A stretch of 6,134 bases of DNA, taken from positions 1 to 6,134 of the forward strand of contig DAIERC010000239.1 in NCBI GenBank assembly GCA_027347125.1. The letters are read 5' to 3'. Under the pieces are notes generated by a model, which saw only the letters and a program-made list of their open reading frames with translations, did no database searches and had not been told where the DNA came from. This document shows positions 1 to 5,989 of the stretch, one piece after another (the first letter of the stretch is position 1; every line of letters begins with the position of its first letter). Origin of the DNA: Ignavibacteriales bacterium (GTDB lineage: Bacteria; Bacteroidota; Ignavibacteria; Ignavibacteriales; Ignavibacteriaceae). The position numbers and the translations under genes are program-made.

Positions 1-324
1 TGCCGGCTTGTTCCTTCTGCAAGGAACTCCGGCGGTAAATCAAAGCAGCGTTCTTCCAAAGACGGCAGCAAATATCTTAAGGTTGCTTTCAGTGATGCTG
101 CCATTCATGCTGTGCGGTATTATCCCGTTATCCGTAAATACCACAGCTCTCTGCTAAGAAAGAAAAACAAACAAATAGCCAAGAGTATCATCGCTAAGGA
201 AATCGCTGAAATTGTTTACCACGTATTAAAAAATAAAAGCAACTTTAACAACAAATTTAAAGGTCAAGAGCTTCAGCATCAGAAGTCTTTACAATGGCCG
301 CGCATTACAAGCCCCTACGCATAA
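1..324 (+). CDS. IS110/IS1111-family transposase, C-terminal part (5' end outside window)
   Basis: The frame is open from the first base, with no start in the window, to a TAA at 322-324, giving 107 codons. The translation opens with LVPSARNSGGKS (bases 7-42) and continues with KYLKVAFSDAAIHAVRYYP (bases 70-126), then a basic helical segment, LLRKKNKQIAKSIIAKEIAE. This order, an [L/V]VPS..xSGGK block, a 'KYL...A..DAA' helix, then 'LL.rgK..k.A...a.k', is the recognisable C-terminal Transposase_20 half of IS110-type recombinases. In that family a serine in the SGG block, here codon 28-30, acts together with an N-terminal DEDD RuvC-like domain that lies outside the window. The enzyme would catalyse RNA-guided excision and integration of its own element. 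The last ~20 residues look unconserved. It lies on the opposite strand to the xylan genes and heads toward the broken GH10 gene. Family assignment is by motif recognition; the subgroup (IS110 or IS1111) is inferred only from the long noncoding 3' tail. Confidence 0.85.
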   Translation, partial: CRLVPSARNSGGKSKQRSSKDGSKYLKVAFSDAAIHAVRYYPVIRKYHSSLLRKKNKQIAKSIIAKEIAEIVYHVLKNKSNFNNKFKGQELQHQKSLQWPRITSPYA

Positions 325-330
325 CTGATT

Positions 331-493
331 AGCTTCCCGGCTTAATCCTCCGGCTGGATTGGGAAGTAATGCGCTTGCCTATTAAATATCTGGAATAGTT
401 CCGGGTTCTTTCCGGTACATCTCCAAATTCTTTTTGGAGTAAGTCCCTAAAGAGGTTTGGGTTGCCTTATGGCTGCCTCATAGATATTAAGGC
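331..493 (+). ncRNA. Candidate seekRNA/bridge RNA of the IS110/IS1111 element
   Basis: This stretch starts 7 bases after the transposase stop and folds, by eye, into a series of stems. The first pairs 333-338 CTTCCC with 361-366 GGGAAG, continued by 344-348 AATCC with 356-360 GGATT around a 7-base loop. The second is a perfect 7-bp stem, 421-427 CTCCAAA with 433-439 TTTGGAG, with a 5-base loop. The third pairs 445-447 CCC with 459-461 GGG and 449-451 AAA with 456-458 TTT around GAGG. The fourth pairs 464-469 GCCTTA with 488-493 TAAGGC. A competing long-range stem, 377-380 GCCT with 490-493 AGGC plus 385-390 AATATC with 483-488 GATATT, would enclose the middle hairpins. IS1111-type elements are known to encode a target-choosing RNA in this position. 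Function, exact ends and transcription are inferred; no covariation was tested. Confidence 0.5.
448..457 (+). repeat. 10-base sequence repeated at the element/GH10 junction
   Basis: TAAAGAGGTT occurs here, in the GAGG-loop hairpin of the candidate RNA, and again exactly at 594-603, which spans the presumed right end of the element and the first GH10 bases. Similarity does not extend on either side. It could be a guide/target match of an RNA-directed element or a chance match; see the findings for the orientation problem. Confidence 0.4.
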
Positions 494-561
494 ATGTATT
501 GTTGTCTAAAACAGAAGATCATTAAATCAAAGAACTTTTTTTTCAAAACATTTCTGTCACG

Positions 562-575
562 GGATAATATTATCC
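562..575. repeat. Perfect 14-bp palindrome near the right end of the insertion element
   Basis: GGATAATATTATCC reads the same on both strands. Flanking TCA (557-559) and TGA (579-581) extend the symmetry imperfectly. It lies 20-30 bp from the presumed junction with the GH10 gene. It has no hairpin loop of its own and no following T-tract, so it is not a typical intrinsic terminator. A protein-binding or end-recognition site is possible but unproven. Confidence 0.5.
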
Positions 576-577
576 TC

Positions 578-583
578 TTGACT
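578..583 (+). promoter_or_regulatory. Outward-facing -35-like box near the element's right end
   Basis: TTGACT matches five of six bases of the sigma-70 -35 consensus and points out of the element. No -10 box follows at the right distance in the flanking GH10 DNA (601-606 is GTTGTG). In IS110-type circles, the right end commonly supplies a -35 that pairs with a -10 in the left end, so this box may be half of a junction promoter. If the element ends near 595, the -10 would begin about 5 bases inside the unseen left end. Bacteroidota promoters follow a different consensus, which lowers confidence. Confidence 0.3.
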
Positions 584-592
584 TTTTACTTA

Positions 593-940
593 TTAAAGAG
601 GTTGTGCGGAATCAAGATCTTTAATCCAGGTAGGCTGCTGTTTTCCCCAAACCAAGTTATGAAATTTAAAAGGGAACTTATGTTTAATTGCATAGTTATA
701 TACTTGATCTAAAGTATCCCAAACAAAAACATTTTTGCTTATTTCTACATTACCCCATTTACCGGCATTTTCCGGCGTTACCTGATTCCAATATGAGTTA
801 AAATTTTTCGGAATAAAATTGCCTATAACGTTGCCTAAAAATTTACTCTGCCCCTTGGCTATTGGTTGCGCATTTACTTGATAGCTACAAAAAGCGCCTA
901 AAACAAAAACTACTTGCAAAAGGAATAACGTCTTATTCAT
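593..940 (-). pseudogene. GH10 endo-1,4-beta-xylanase, N-terminal fragment truncated by an insertion element
   Basis: This would encode a secreted GH10 xylanase cutting internal beta-1,4 bonds of the xylan backbone. Only 115 codons remain. Residues 1-24 form a signal peptide (MNKTLFLLQVVFVLGAFCS, then a VNA-Q junction). The start of the GH10 barrel follows: FLGN at 34-37, the substrate-binding block VTPENAGKW at 54-62, and HNLVWGKQQPTW at 94-105, whose His and Trp line the -1/-2 subsites in this family. The frame then ends after SAQPL with TAA TAA. GH10 catalytic domains are usually about 300-350 residues, and the acid/base and nucleophile glutamates are missing, so the product cannot be active. 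I chose the ATG at 938-940 over 968-970 because it begins the signal peptide; GGAA at 950-953 lies 9 bases upstream. It is last in the operon visible here. The break coincides with the IS110-type element reading the other way. Confidence 0.85.
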
Positions 941-1108
941 AATTTTTCGTTCCGTATAAAAGCTGTACATCTTACTTACTCCATTTGATTGCGCTAATAA
1001 TTTTTTACTGCTATTACTACTTTCTTAATTAGATATTTTTATTTAGGCGTAAAATTGAGGCTGTGATTTTTCCAATGTGTTTCCATAACAGCTATAAACC
1101 CGATAGTC

Positions 1109-2824
1109 TTACTTAGTATTTTTATATACGGCGTCATCACCTGAATATTTAAACCAATCATAGTAGACTGCATTATCAGTCTTCTCACCAAGAGAAGTTG
1201 CATACAAAGCGTACATGCATCCCACAAAACCGCCGGCAACTTTAGTACTTAAATAAGTAGCGTCAACATTGTCTTTCAGAGTTTTCCATTCATCTTTTTC
1301 AAAGGCATATAAAAATGAATATATTTTTCCTTTAGCCTCTATCTTTAGATACAATTCTTTTTTGTTTTGCTGCATGTTCAGTTTTTCAGAAGTTAAAAGT
1401 TCCATTTTATTTGCGGCATCTTTTTTTGCGTCGGATTTATAAAGTTGAATTACAGGCACATTATTTTCAATTGATTTGCACATAAAATAGAAATGATCTT
1501 CATTTTGAAAAATTAATATTCCCGCTTTTTCGTTGCCGGCTTTGGCGAAGAAATTCATAGCAACACTTGCCGACCCGTTCAGATGCTGCTGGCGATGTCC
1601 TAAGAAACTGGGGTTCATTTTTCCCGAACACGTTTCAGGCCTTAACTTCATAGTTAAATATCCCTTTTGTTCGGAAAGGTTGTACCATTTTTCACTAGGC
1701 GTTTTTAAAAATACCCAATCTTTATTAAGAACTTTTTTATTAAAATTGTCTACTATCGTAAAGTTGCCGCTGTAAGGCGTGCCGCTTTTAAATGATACTT
1801 CAGGCAAAGGATAAGGATAAAAATATTTTACCTCTTCGTTTCCGGTTGTAATAACAGGCCAGCCGTTTTCCCACTTAACCGGTGCAAGAAAAGTTTCTCT
1901 GCCGGTGTTGTAAATATCGTCTTCATACGGTCTGCAACCTAAAAATACAGCCCACCAGCTTCCGTTTTGTGTTTCTACAAAATCAGCGTGTCCGGTAGAC
2001 GTAATCGGAAATTTTCTATTCGGGTCAAGGGTTCTTTGAGTAAGAATAGGATTACCTTTGTATGAAATGTAAGGCCCGTAAACATCTTTACTTCTGAAAA
2101 CAACTTCGGAATGATTGTACGCAGTGCCGCCTTCTGCAGCAATCAAATAATAAAATCCGTCTTTCTTAAAAATATGCGGTCCCTCAATCCATACCGGCTT
2201 TTTAGAAATATCCGTACCGCCGTTTATAAGAATTTTTTCTTCGCCTATTACTTCCAGATTCTTATAATCAAATTCATGTATTCTAATCGTTCTATGCCCA
2301 TCATATAAAGGTTTATTATCGGGAGCAACACTATTATAAATTAAATACGCTTTCGCGTTATCATCAAAAAACAATGAAGGATCTATGCCGTCAATTTGCG
2401 GCAGCCAAACCGGATTAGACCACGGTCCGGCGGGATTTTTTGCGGTAACAACAAAGTTTCCGCCTTTATCAACCAACGTGCAAGTTATATAAAAAAGGCC
2501 TTCGTAATATCTAATTGCCGGCGCAAATATTCCTCGCGAAACTCCCGCACTGTCCAGATCAAGCTGTTCCGGCTTACTAAGCACATCACCAATATGATCC
2601 CAGTGCACAAGGTCTTTGCTTTTGAATACGGTTATGCCTGGAAAATACGCAAACGTGGAATTAACCAGATAATAATTATTATCCACTTTGCATATACTCG
2701 GGTCGGGATAAAATCCGACTAAAATCGGATTAGTGTATTGCTTAATAGTTTGAGCATCTGCCCGGCCAAGCGAAACAGAGAGCAATAAGAAAAAAGATAT
2801 TAAAGGAGATAAATACCTATTCAT
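1109..2824 (-). CDS. GH43 glycoside hydrolase, probable beta-xylosidase/alpha-L-arabinofuranosidase
   Basis: This is a secreted 571-residue enzyme that probably releases xylose from the non-reducing ends of xylo-oligosaccharides, or arabinose side groups. Residues 1-24 are a signal peptide (MNRYLSPLISFFLLLSVSLG, then ADA-Q). A five-bladed propeller follows from about residue 30. It shows the three GH43 acidic residues: base Asp41 in GFYPDPS, pKa-tuning Asp148 in GIDPSLFFDD, and acid Glu214 in WIEGPH. GHADFVET, further along the propeller, is another conserved block. From about residue 360 a beta-sandwich domain of the GH43 C-terminal type follows. The length is normal for this two-domain architecture. 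I chose the ATG at 2822-2824 over 2882-2884 because GGAG (2833-2836) sits 8 bases upstream and the signal peptide starts cleanly there. It lies 87 bp after GH115 and 168 bp before the GH10 fragment. Xylosidase is favoured by context; motif reading cannot separate it from arabinofuranosidase. Confidence 0.9.
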   Translation of the reverse strand: MNRYLSPLISFFLLLSVSLGRADAQTIKQYTNPILVGFYPDPSICKVDNNYYLVNSTFAYFPGITVFKSKDLVHWDHIGDVLSKPEQLDLDSAGVSRGIFAPAIRYYEGLFYITCTLVDKGGNFVVTAKNPAGPWSNPVWLPQIDGIDPSLFFDDNAKAYLIYNSVAPDNKPLYDGHRTIRIHEFDYKNLEVIGEEKILINGGTDISKKPVWIEGPHIFKKDGFYYLIAAEGGTAYNHSEVVFRSKDVYGPYISYKGNPILTQRTLDPNRKFPITSTGHADFVETQNGSWWAVFLGCRPYEDDIYNTGRETFLAPVKWENGWPVITTGNEEVKYFYPYPLPEVSFKSGTPYSGNFTIVDNFNKKVLNKDWVFLKTPSEKWYNLSEQKGYLTMKLRPETCSGKMNPSFLGHRQQHLNGSASVAMNFFAKAGNEKAGILIFQNEDHFYFMCKSIENNVPVIQLYKSDAKKDAANKMELLTSEKLNMQQNKKELYLKIEAKGKIYSFLYAFEKDEWKTLKDNVDATYLSTKVAGGFVGCMYALYATSLGEKTDNAVYYDWFKYSGDDAVYKNTK

Positions 2825-2832
2825 TATTCGCT

Positions 2833-2836
2833 CTCC
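2833..2836 (-). promoter_or_regulatory. Shine-Dalgarno site of the GH43 gene
   Basis: On the minus strand this reads GGAG, 8 bases before the ATG at 2822-2824. It decides that start over the in-frame ATG at 2882-2884, which would add 20 residues before the signal peptide. Confidence 0.6.
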
Positions 2837-2911
2837 GTTTCTTTGTAACCATGTTTGCAGAGCATATAATACTTGACCTTTCATTCGTATTAATTTTATT
2901 CGTAATGCTTA

Positions 2912-5905
2912 CTATTTGCCCCCGCATATTTTATACGAATTATTTTTAACTTTTCTATGATAACTTTCCGGGGGTCCCAGATAACTTTGTTTTTCACCGC
3001 CGGCATCTATAACCAGCTTTTGAAGATCTATTCCGGGATCGACCATCCAGAATTTAAGTGTATGCTCACCGGGTTTTGCAATATTAAGTTTGCTTGTTTC
3101 AATATTTATATTGTCGGCAACCCATTTGTTCCACAAACCGTCTTTATTTAAATCGGCGTAATTAGGATTCGGGTTCATTTCCAGTATTTGCGGTTTCTCG
3201 TTATCAATAGATATTGCATAACGTAAAACTTTTTTGCGGAATTGCAACGTAGGAGAAAAATAAGCGTGAATTTTTACTTCACCTTTGCTGAAGAAATAAA
3301 TTTTGTATTCAAGGTGCGGACTGTCCCCGCCCGGTGTTTGCGCTTTTGATGAAACAGGGAAAGGCGTAACCGCGGATAGTGTTCTGCCAAGATTAGGAAT
3401 GCAAACCCATTTTACTGAATTACCGCCAACCGCTTTTGTGTAATGCGGCGCTTCGATCGATATATAACCGTTGCTCTCAACAAAACCTTTAACCGCTTCT
3501 ATCTTCGGTTCGACTTGATTATCTACAACAGCGTACACAACAACTTTGGTATCTCGCGGTCCGGTAATTTCTATCGGAATACGATTTTTCCCGGCAGGCG
3601 CTTTTTCCCAATCAACTTTCACCCATAAACGTTTCTGCTTGGTAATTGTTCCGGTATTGCCCGGAATAATTTTTATCCAAGGCTCGCCGGTTTTAATTGA
3701 ATATTTAAACGCCGTTTCACCGCGGTTAAAAATATCTATGTAGTATGACTCTTTATTATACGGATCAAATTCAGGAAGTGCGGCTTCGCTGCTGTCTTTA
3801 GGCCACCACATGGAAGTACCTTCGATCGCAACTCCCATGTCTGCTTCAACAGGGATTTTAATTTCTTTTACCGCGGGTATGTTGTTGGAATCGGGTTGCT
3901 GCCAGTTGGTATAGCCAATATGAGTCTGATCCATCATATGATCCCATCTGCCGTTTTCCATTTCCTTGTTATAATAATGCGAATAATCGGCATCTTTATT
4001 AAAAAGTTCTTTTACTTTTCCGGCAAGACTGTCCGTTGCGGCGCGGCCTTGTGCGGCGTACAAGTTATTCAAACCTGCCGTTACATAAAGATCATTCAAG
4101 TTTGAGCAAGCCAGAACAGGATATAATACAAGCTGATAATACGCGGCTTTATATTCTTGCAGAAGAGTGTTGTATATCTTCTGCGCTTTTTCTGCAAGCT
4201 TATTATAATCGGCAACAACAGTTTCAGCTTCCATATAATGAGATAAACTATATGTACCGGGTGACAGAAGTTCGGGCTTGCGGCGCGCGTTGTATTTTGT
4301 ATATAAAGCCAAAATACGGGCTATGTCTTTTGCATGTTCGGGTCCGAATTGTTGTTTTGCCCAATCGATATAATAATCAGGTAAATTTTTAGTTGAGTAT
4401 TTACCGGGGTTCCATGCATAATCCAGAAAGAAGCTTATCGGAAATTCCATTGGCTTTATATCGCCCACATTTACAATCCAGATTTTTCTTACGTCGTATT
4501 CGTAAGCAAGATGCATTTGCTCGTATACTCTTTCGATCTGATTGGTGTTTAACCATTTGTAATTTCTCGGACCGCCAACATAATCGAAGTGATAATACAT
4601 CCCGTATCCGCCTTCGCGCGGCTTGGCATCCAAAGCAGGAAGTCTTCTAACATTTCCCCAGTTATCATCACATAAAAGCAAAGTAACATCGTCGGGCACG
4701 CGCATTCCTTTATCATAATAATCCTGCACCTCCTTATAAAGCGCCCAAACCTGCGGGATCTTTGTAACATCTTTTCCCGTTACCTTCGCTATTATTTTCC
4801 TTTGATCCGAAATTATTTTCTCAAGCAGTCCGATATTTGCAGTTTGACTCATTGCCTCATCGCCGTCGCCGCGCATTCCCAAAGTTATAATGCTCTCGTA
4901 ATCATCCATTCTTTTTATGCCATCGCTCCAGTATGCGCGAAGTACGCTGTCGTTGGTTTGGTAGTTCCATGGGCCGTGCCCGTATTTGGGCCACTCTTTC
5001 CATGCCCTCATCATTGGTTCATGATGCGAAGTACCCATAACAATGCCGTATTCATTCGCAAGCTTGGGATTCAGGGAATCATCATCGTTAAAATTGCTGC
5101 CCCACATTGCAGGCCACAAATAATTTGCTTTCAAACGAAGAAGAAGTTCAAATACCTTTTCATAAAATTTATGATTGAACCCGCCGAACTTTTCATAAGC
5201 CCATCCGGATAAAGCTGGAGCTTCATCATTTATAAAAATACCCCGGTATTTTACCGCAGGCTCGCCCAATGAGTGGCGGCCGGGCAAGACATAAATACTG
5301 GAATGTTTTTTAACCGGCACATCAGCCCAATAATACCACGGCGAGACACCTATATTCTGGGATATATCGTAAATACCGTAAATAGTACCGCGCTTATCAC
5401 TGCCGGCAACCACAACGGCGCGTTTAACATTGGGCAGCGGGTTATTTACCACTTGAATTAAAAATGTTTCCCACTTGCCTTTTATTCCGTTTACGTCAAG
5501 TTTCTTTTTTTTGATTAGACTATCTATTAATGAACTTTTACCTATCGTACCTACCAGTACGGCATCACCGCCTTCGGGTAACGAATCGGTAAACATATCG
5601 GGTTTTGCGCCGGTAACTTTTGCAATATCGTTTTGGAGATCGCCCAGCGCGCGAATAACTCCGGTATAATCATTCGAGCTTATGTATAACGGCGCTGATT
5701 TGCTAGACTCGGAAAGTACAAACACACCGTGAGATTTTTCGGTTGTAATATAACTGCTACCCGTTTTAGTTTTTTGCAACAATTTTGTTTGAGCTTCAAC
5801 AACCAGATTTCCCCAAATCGCTATAAAAAAAAACGTAAATACAAATTGCAAAATTATTTTTGACGCCCCCTGCATTTTATAATTTTTATTTTCCAAAGAT
5901 GACAT
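2912..5905 (-). CDS. GH115 xylan alpha-1,2-glucuronidase
   Basis: This 997-residue secreted enzyme removes glucuronic or 4-O-methylglucuronic acid linked alpha-1,2 to xylose, including from internal residues of glucuronoxylan. The signal peptide has its hydrophobic core at about 17-35 (IILQFVFTFFFIAIW) and ends near VEAQT. An alpha/beta domain runs to about 205. The TIM barrel (about 215-530) contains RGIFINDEAP, KANYLWPAMWGSNF, GTSHHEPM (292-298), LGMRGDGDEAM (Asp349), LYKEVQDYYD (Glu392) and LLLCDDNWGN (Asp413, Asn415). The spacing from Asp349 to Glu392 to Asp413/Asn415 agrees with functional residues I recall for the Bacteroides ovatus enzyme. A helical region follows, then a C-terminal beta domain from about 800 with GLWNKWVADNIN and GEHTLKFWMVDPGIDLQK. 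The length fits full-size members of the family. I prefer the ATG at 5903-5905 to the one at 5927-5929 because AGGAAGG lies 8 bases before it. It follows the GH8 gene by about 80 bp. Confidence 0.95.
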   Translation of the reverse strand: MSSLENKNYKMQGASKIILQFVFTFFFIAIWGNLVVEAQTKLLQKTKTGSSYITTEKSHGVFVLSESSKSAPLYISSNDYTGVIRALGDLQNDIAKVTGAKPDMFTDSLPEGGDAVLVGTIGKSSLIDSLIKKKKLDVNGIKGKWETFLIQVVNNPLPNVKRAVVVAGSDKRGTIYGIYDISQNIGVSPWYYWADVPVKKHSSIYVLPGRHSLGEPAVKYRGIFINDEAPALSGWAYEKFGGFNHKFYEKVFELLLRLKANYLWPAMWGSNFNDDDSLNPKLANEYGIVMGTSHHEPMMRAWKEWPKYGHGPWNYQTNDSVLRAYWSDGIKRMDDYESIITLGMRGDGDEAMSQTANIGLLEKIISDQRKIIAKVTGKDVTKIPQVWALYKEVQDYYDKGMRVPDDVTLLLCDDNWGNVRRLPALDAKPREGGYGMYYHFDYVGGPRNYKWLNTNQIERVYEQMHLAYEYDVRKIWIVNVGDIKPMEFPISFFLDYAWNPGKYSTKNLPDYYIDWAKQQFGPEHAKDIARILALYTKYNARRKPELLSPGTYSLSHYMEAETVVADYNKLAEKAQKIYNTLLQEYKAAYYQLVLYPVLACSNLNDLYVTAGLNNLYAAQGRAATDSLAGKVKELFNKDADYSHYYNKEMENGRWDHMMDQTHIGYTNWQQPDSNNIPAVKEIKIPVEADMGVAIEGTSMWWPKDSSEAALPEFDPYNKESYYIDIFNRGETAFKYSIKTGEPWIKIIPGNTGTITKQKRLWVKVDWEKAPAGKNRIPIEITGPRDTKVVVYAVVDNQVEPKIEAVKGFVESNGYISIEAPHYTKAVGGNSVKWVCIPNLGRTLSAVTPFPVSSKAQTPGGDSPHLEYKIYFFSKGEVKIHAYFSPTLQFRKKVLRYAISIDNEKPQILEMNPNPNYADLNKDGLWNKWVADNINIETSKLNIAKPGEHTLKFWMVDPGIDLQKLVIDAGGEKQSYLGPPESYHRKVKNNSYKICGGK

Positions 5906-5913
5906 AAAATCGG

Positions 5914-5920
5914 CCTTCCT
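5914..5920 (-). promoter_or_regulatory. Shine-Dalgarno site deciding the GH115 start
   Basis: On the minus strand this reads AGGAAGG, with 8 bases to the ATG at 5903-5905. It lies inside the reading frame that would follow from the upstream ATG at 5927-5929, so it argues for the shorter protein. The third candidate, at 5873-5875, has no comparable site. Confidence 0.6.
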
Positions 5921-5957
5921 GGTTTTCATCTTATTATATTGGAATTTTTTGCGCAGC

Positions 5958-5989
5958 TTAACTATAGTAAACAGACTATTACAGTTTAA
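5958..5989 (-). other. Intercistronic AT-rich hairpin overlapping the GH8 stop codon
   Basis: ATAGT (5964-5968) pairs with ACTAT (5975-5979) around a 6-base loop. This is extended by AACT (5960-5963) with AGTT (5983-5986) across a 3-base bulge. The stem covers the stop codon of the upstream gene. No T-run follows on the minus strand, so it is unlikely to be an intrinsic terminator. It could mark an RNA processing or stability site between GH8 and GH115. The pairing is AT-rich and may be fortuitous. Confidence 0.25.

Larger units (their letters stand above)
1..595 (+). mobile_element. Right-hand part of an IS110/IS1111-type insertion sequence
   Basis: This covers the transposase C-terminus plus about 270 bp of noncoding DNA up to the point where GH10 similarity begins on the other strand. 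The right boundary is placed at about 590-603 because GH10-like sequence is still recognisable at 602-640 (minus strand, QQPTWIKDLDSAQ) and is lost beyond it, where two stop codons follow. The exact terminal base cannot be fixed: IS110-type elements usually lack terminal inverted repeats and target duplications of the classical kind, and the left end is not in the window. A long noncoding stretch after the transposase gene, rather than before it, is the arrangement known for IS1111-type members. An alternative is that the element ends earlier and other DNA lies between it and the GH10 fragment. Confidence 0.65.

Noticed and set aside
333..366. Strong hairpin after the transposase stop read as an intrinsic terminator
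   Set aside because: No T-tract follows (the next bases are TAATGCGCTT), so it is better treated as part of the candidate structured RNA.
536..543. Run of eight T residues as a terminator for the candidate RNA
   Set aside because: There is no GC-containing hairpin immediately before it. It could still mark a 3' end, but the sequence does not support a terminator call.
494..712. Plus-strand open frame of 72 codons
   Set aside because: It crosses the boundary between the insertion element and the antisense strand of the GH10 fragment, has a low-complexity translation, and matches no family I recognise.
884..900. Lipoprotein signal (GAFC) in the GH10 fragment
   Set aside because: The residue before the cysteine is Phe, which does not fit a lipobox, and a normal signal peptidase I site (VNA-Q) follows.
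1060..1092. GCTGT/ACAGC inverted repeat after the GH43 stop
   Set aside because: It is only five base pairs with a loop of more than 20 bases and no T-run, too weak to call a terminator.
1039..1239. Minus-strand open frame of 66 codons overlapping the end of GH43
   Set aside because: It overlaps the GH43 C-terminus in another frame, and its composition looks like a frame shadow.
2396..2722. Plus-strand open frame of 108 codons inside GH43
   Set aside because: It is entirely antisense to a well-supported gene, with no recognisable domain. The same holds for the other plus-strand frames inside 1109-5905, including those of 118 and 136 codons at 4036-4392 and 4802-5212.
5933..5938. TATAAT on the minus strand upstream of GH115
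   Set aside because: It is too close to the start codon, has no good -35 partner (the best is a three-of-six TTAAGC), and such hexamers are common in AT-rich DNA.
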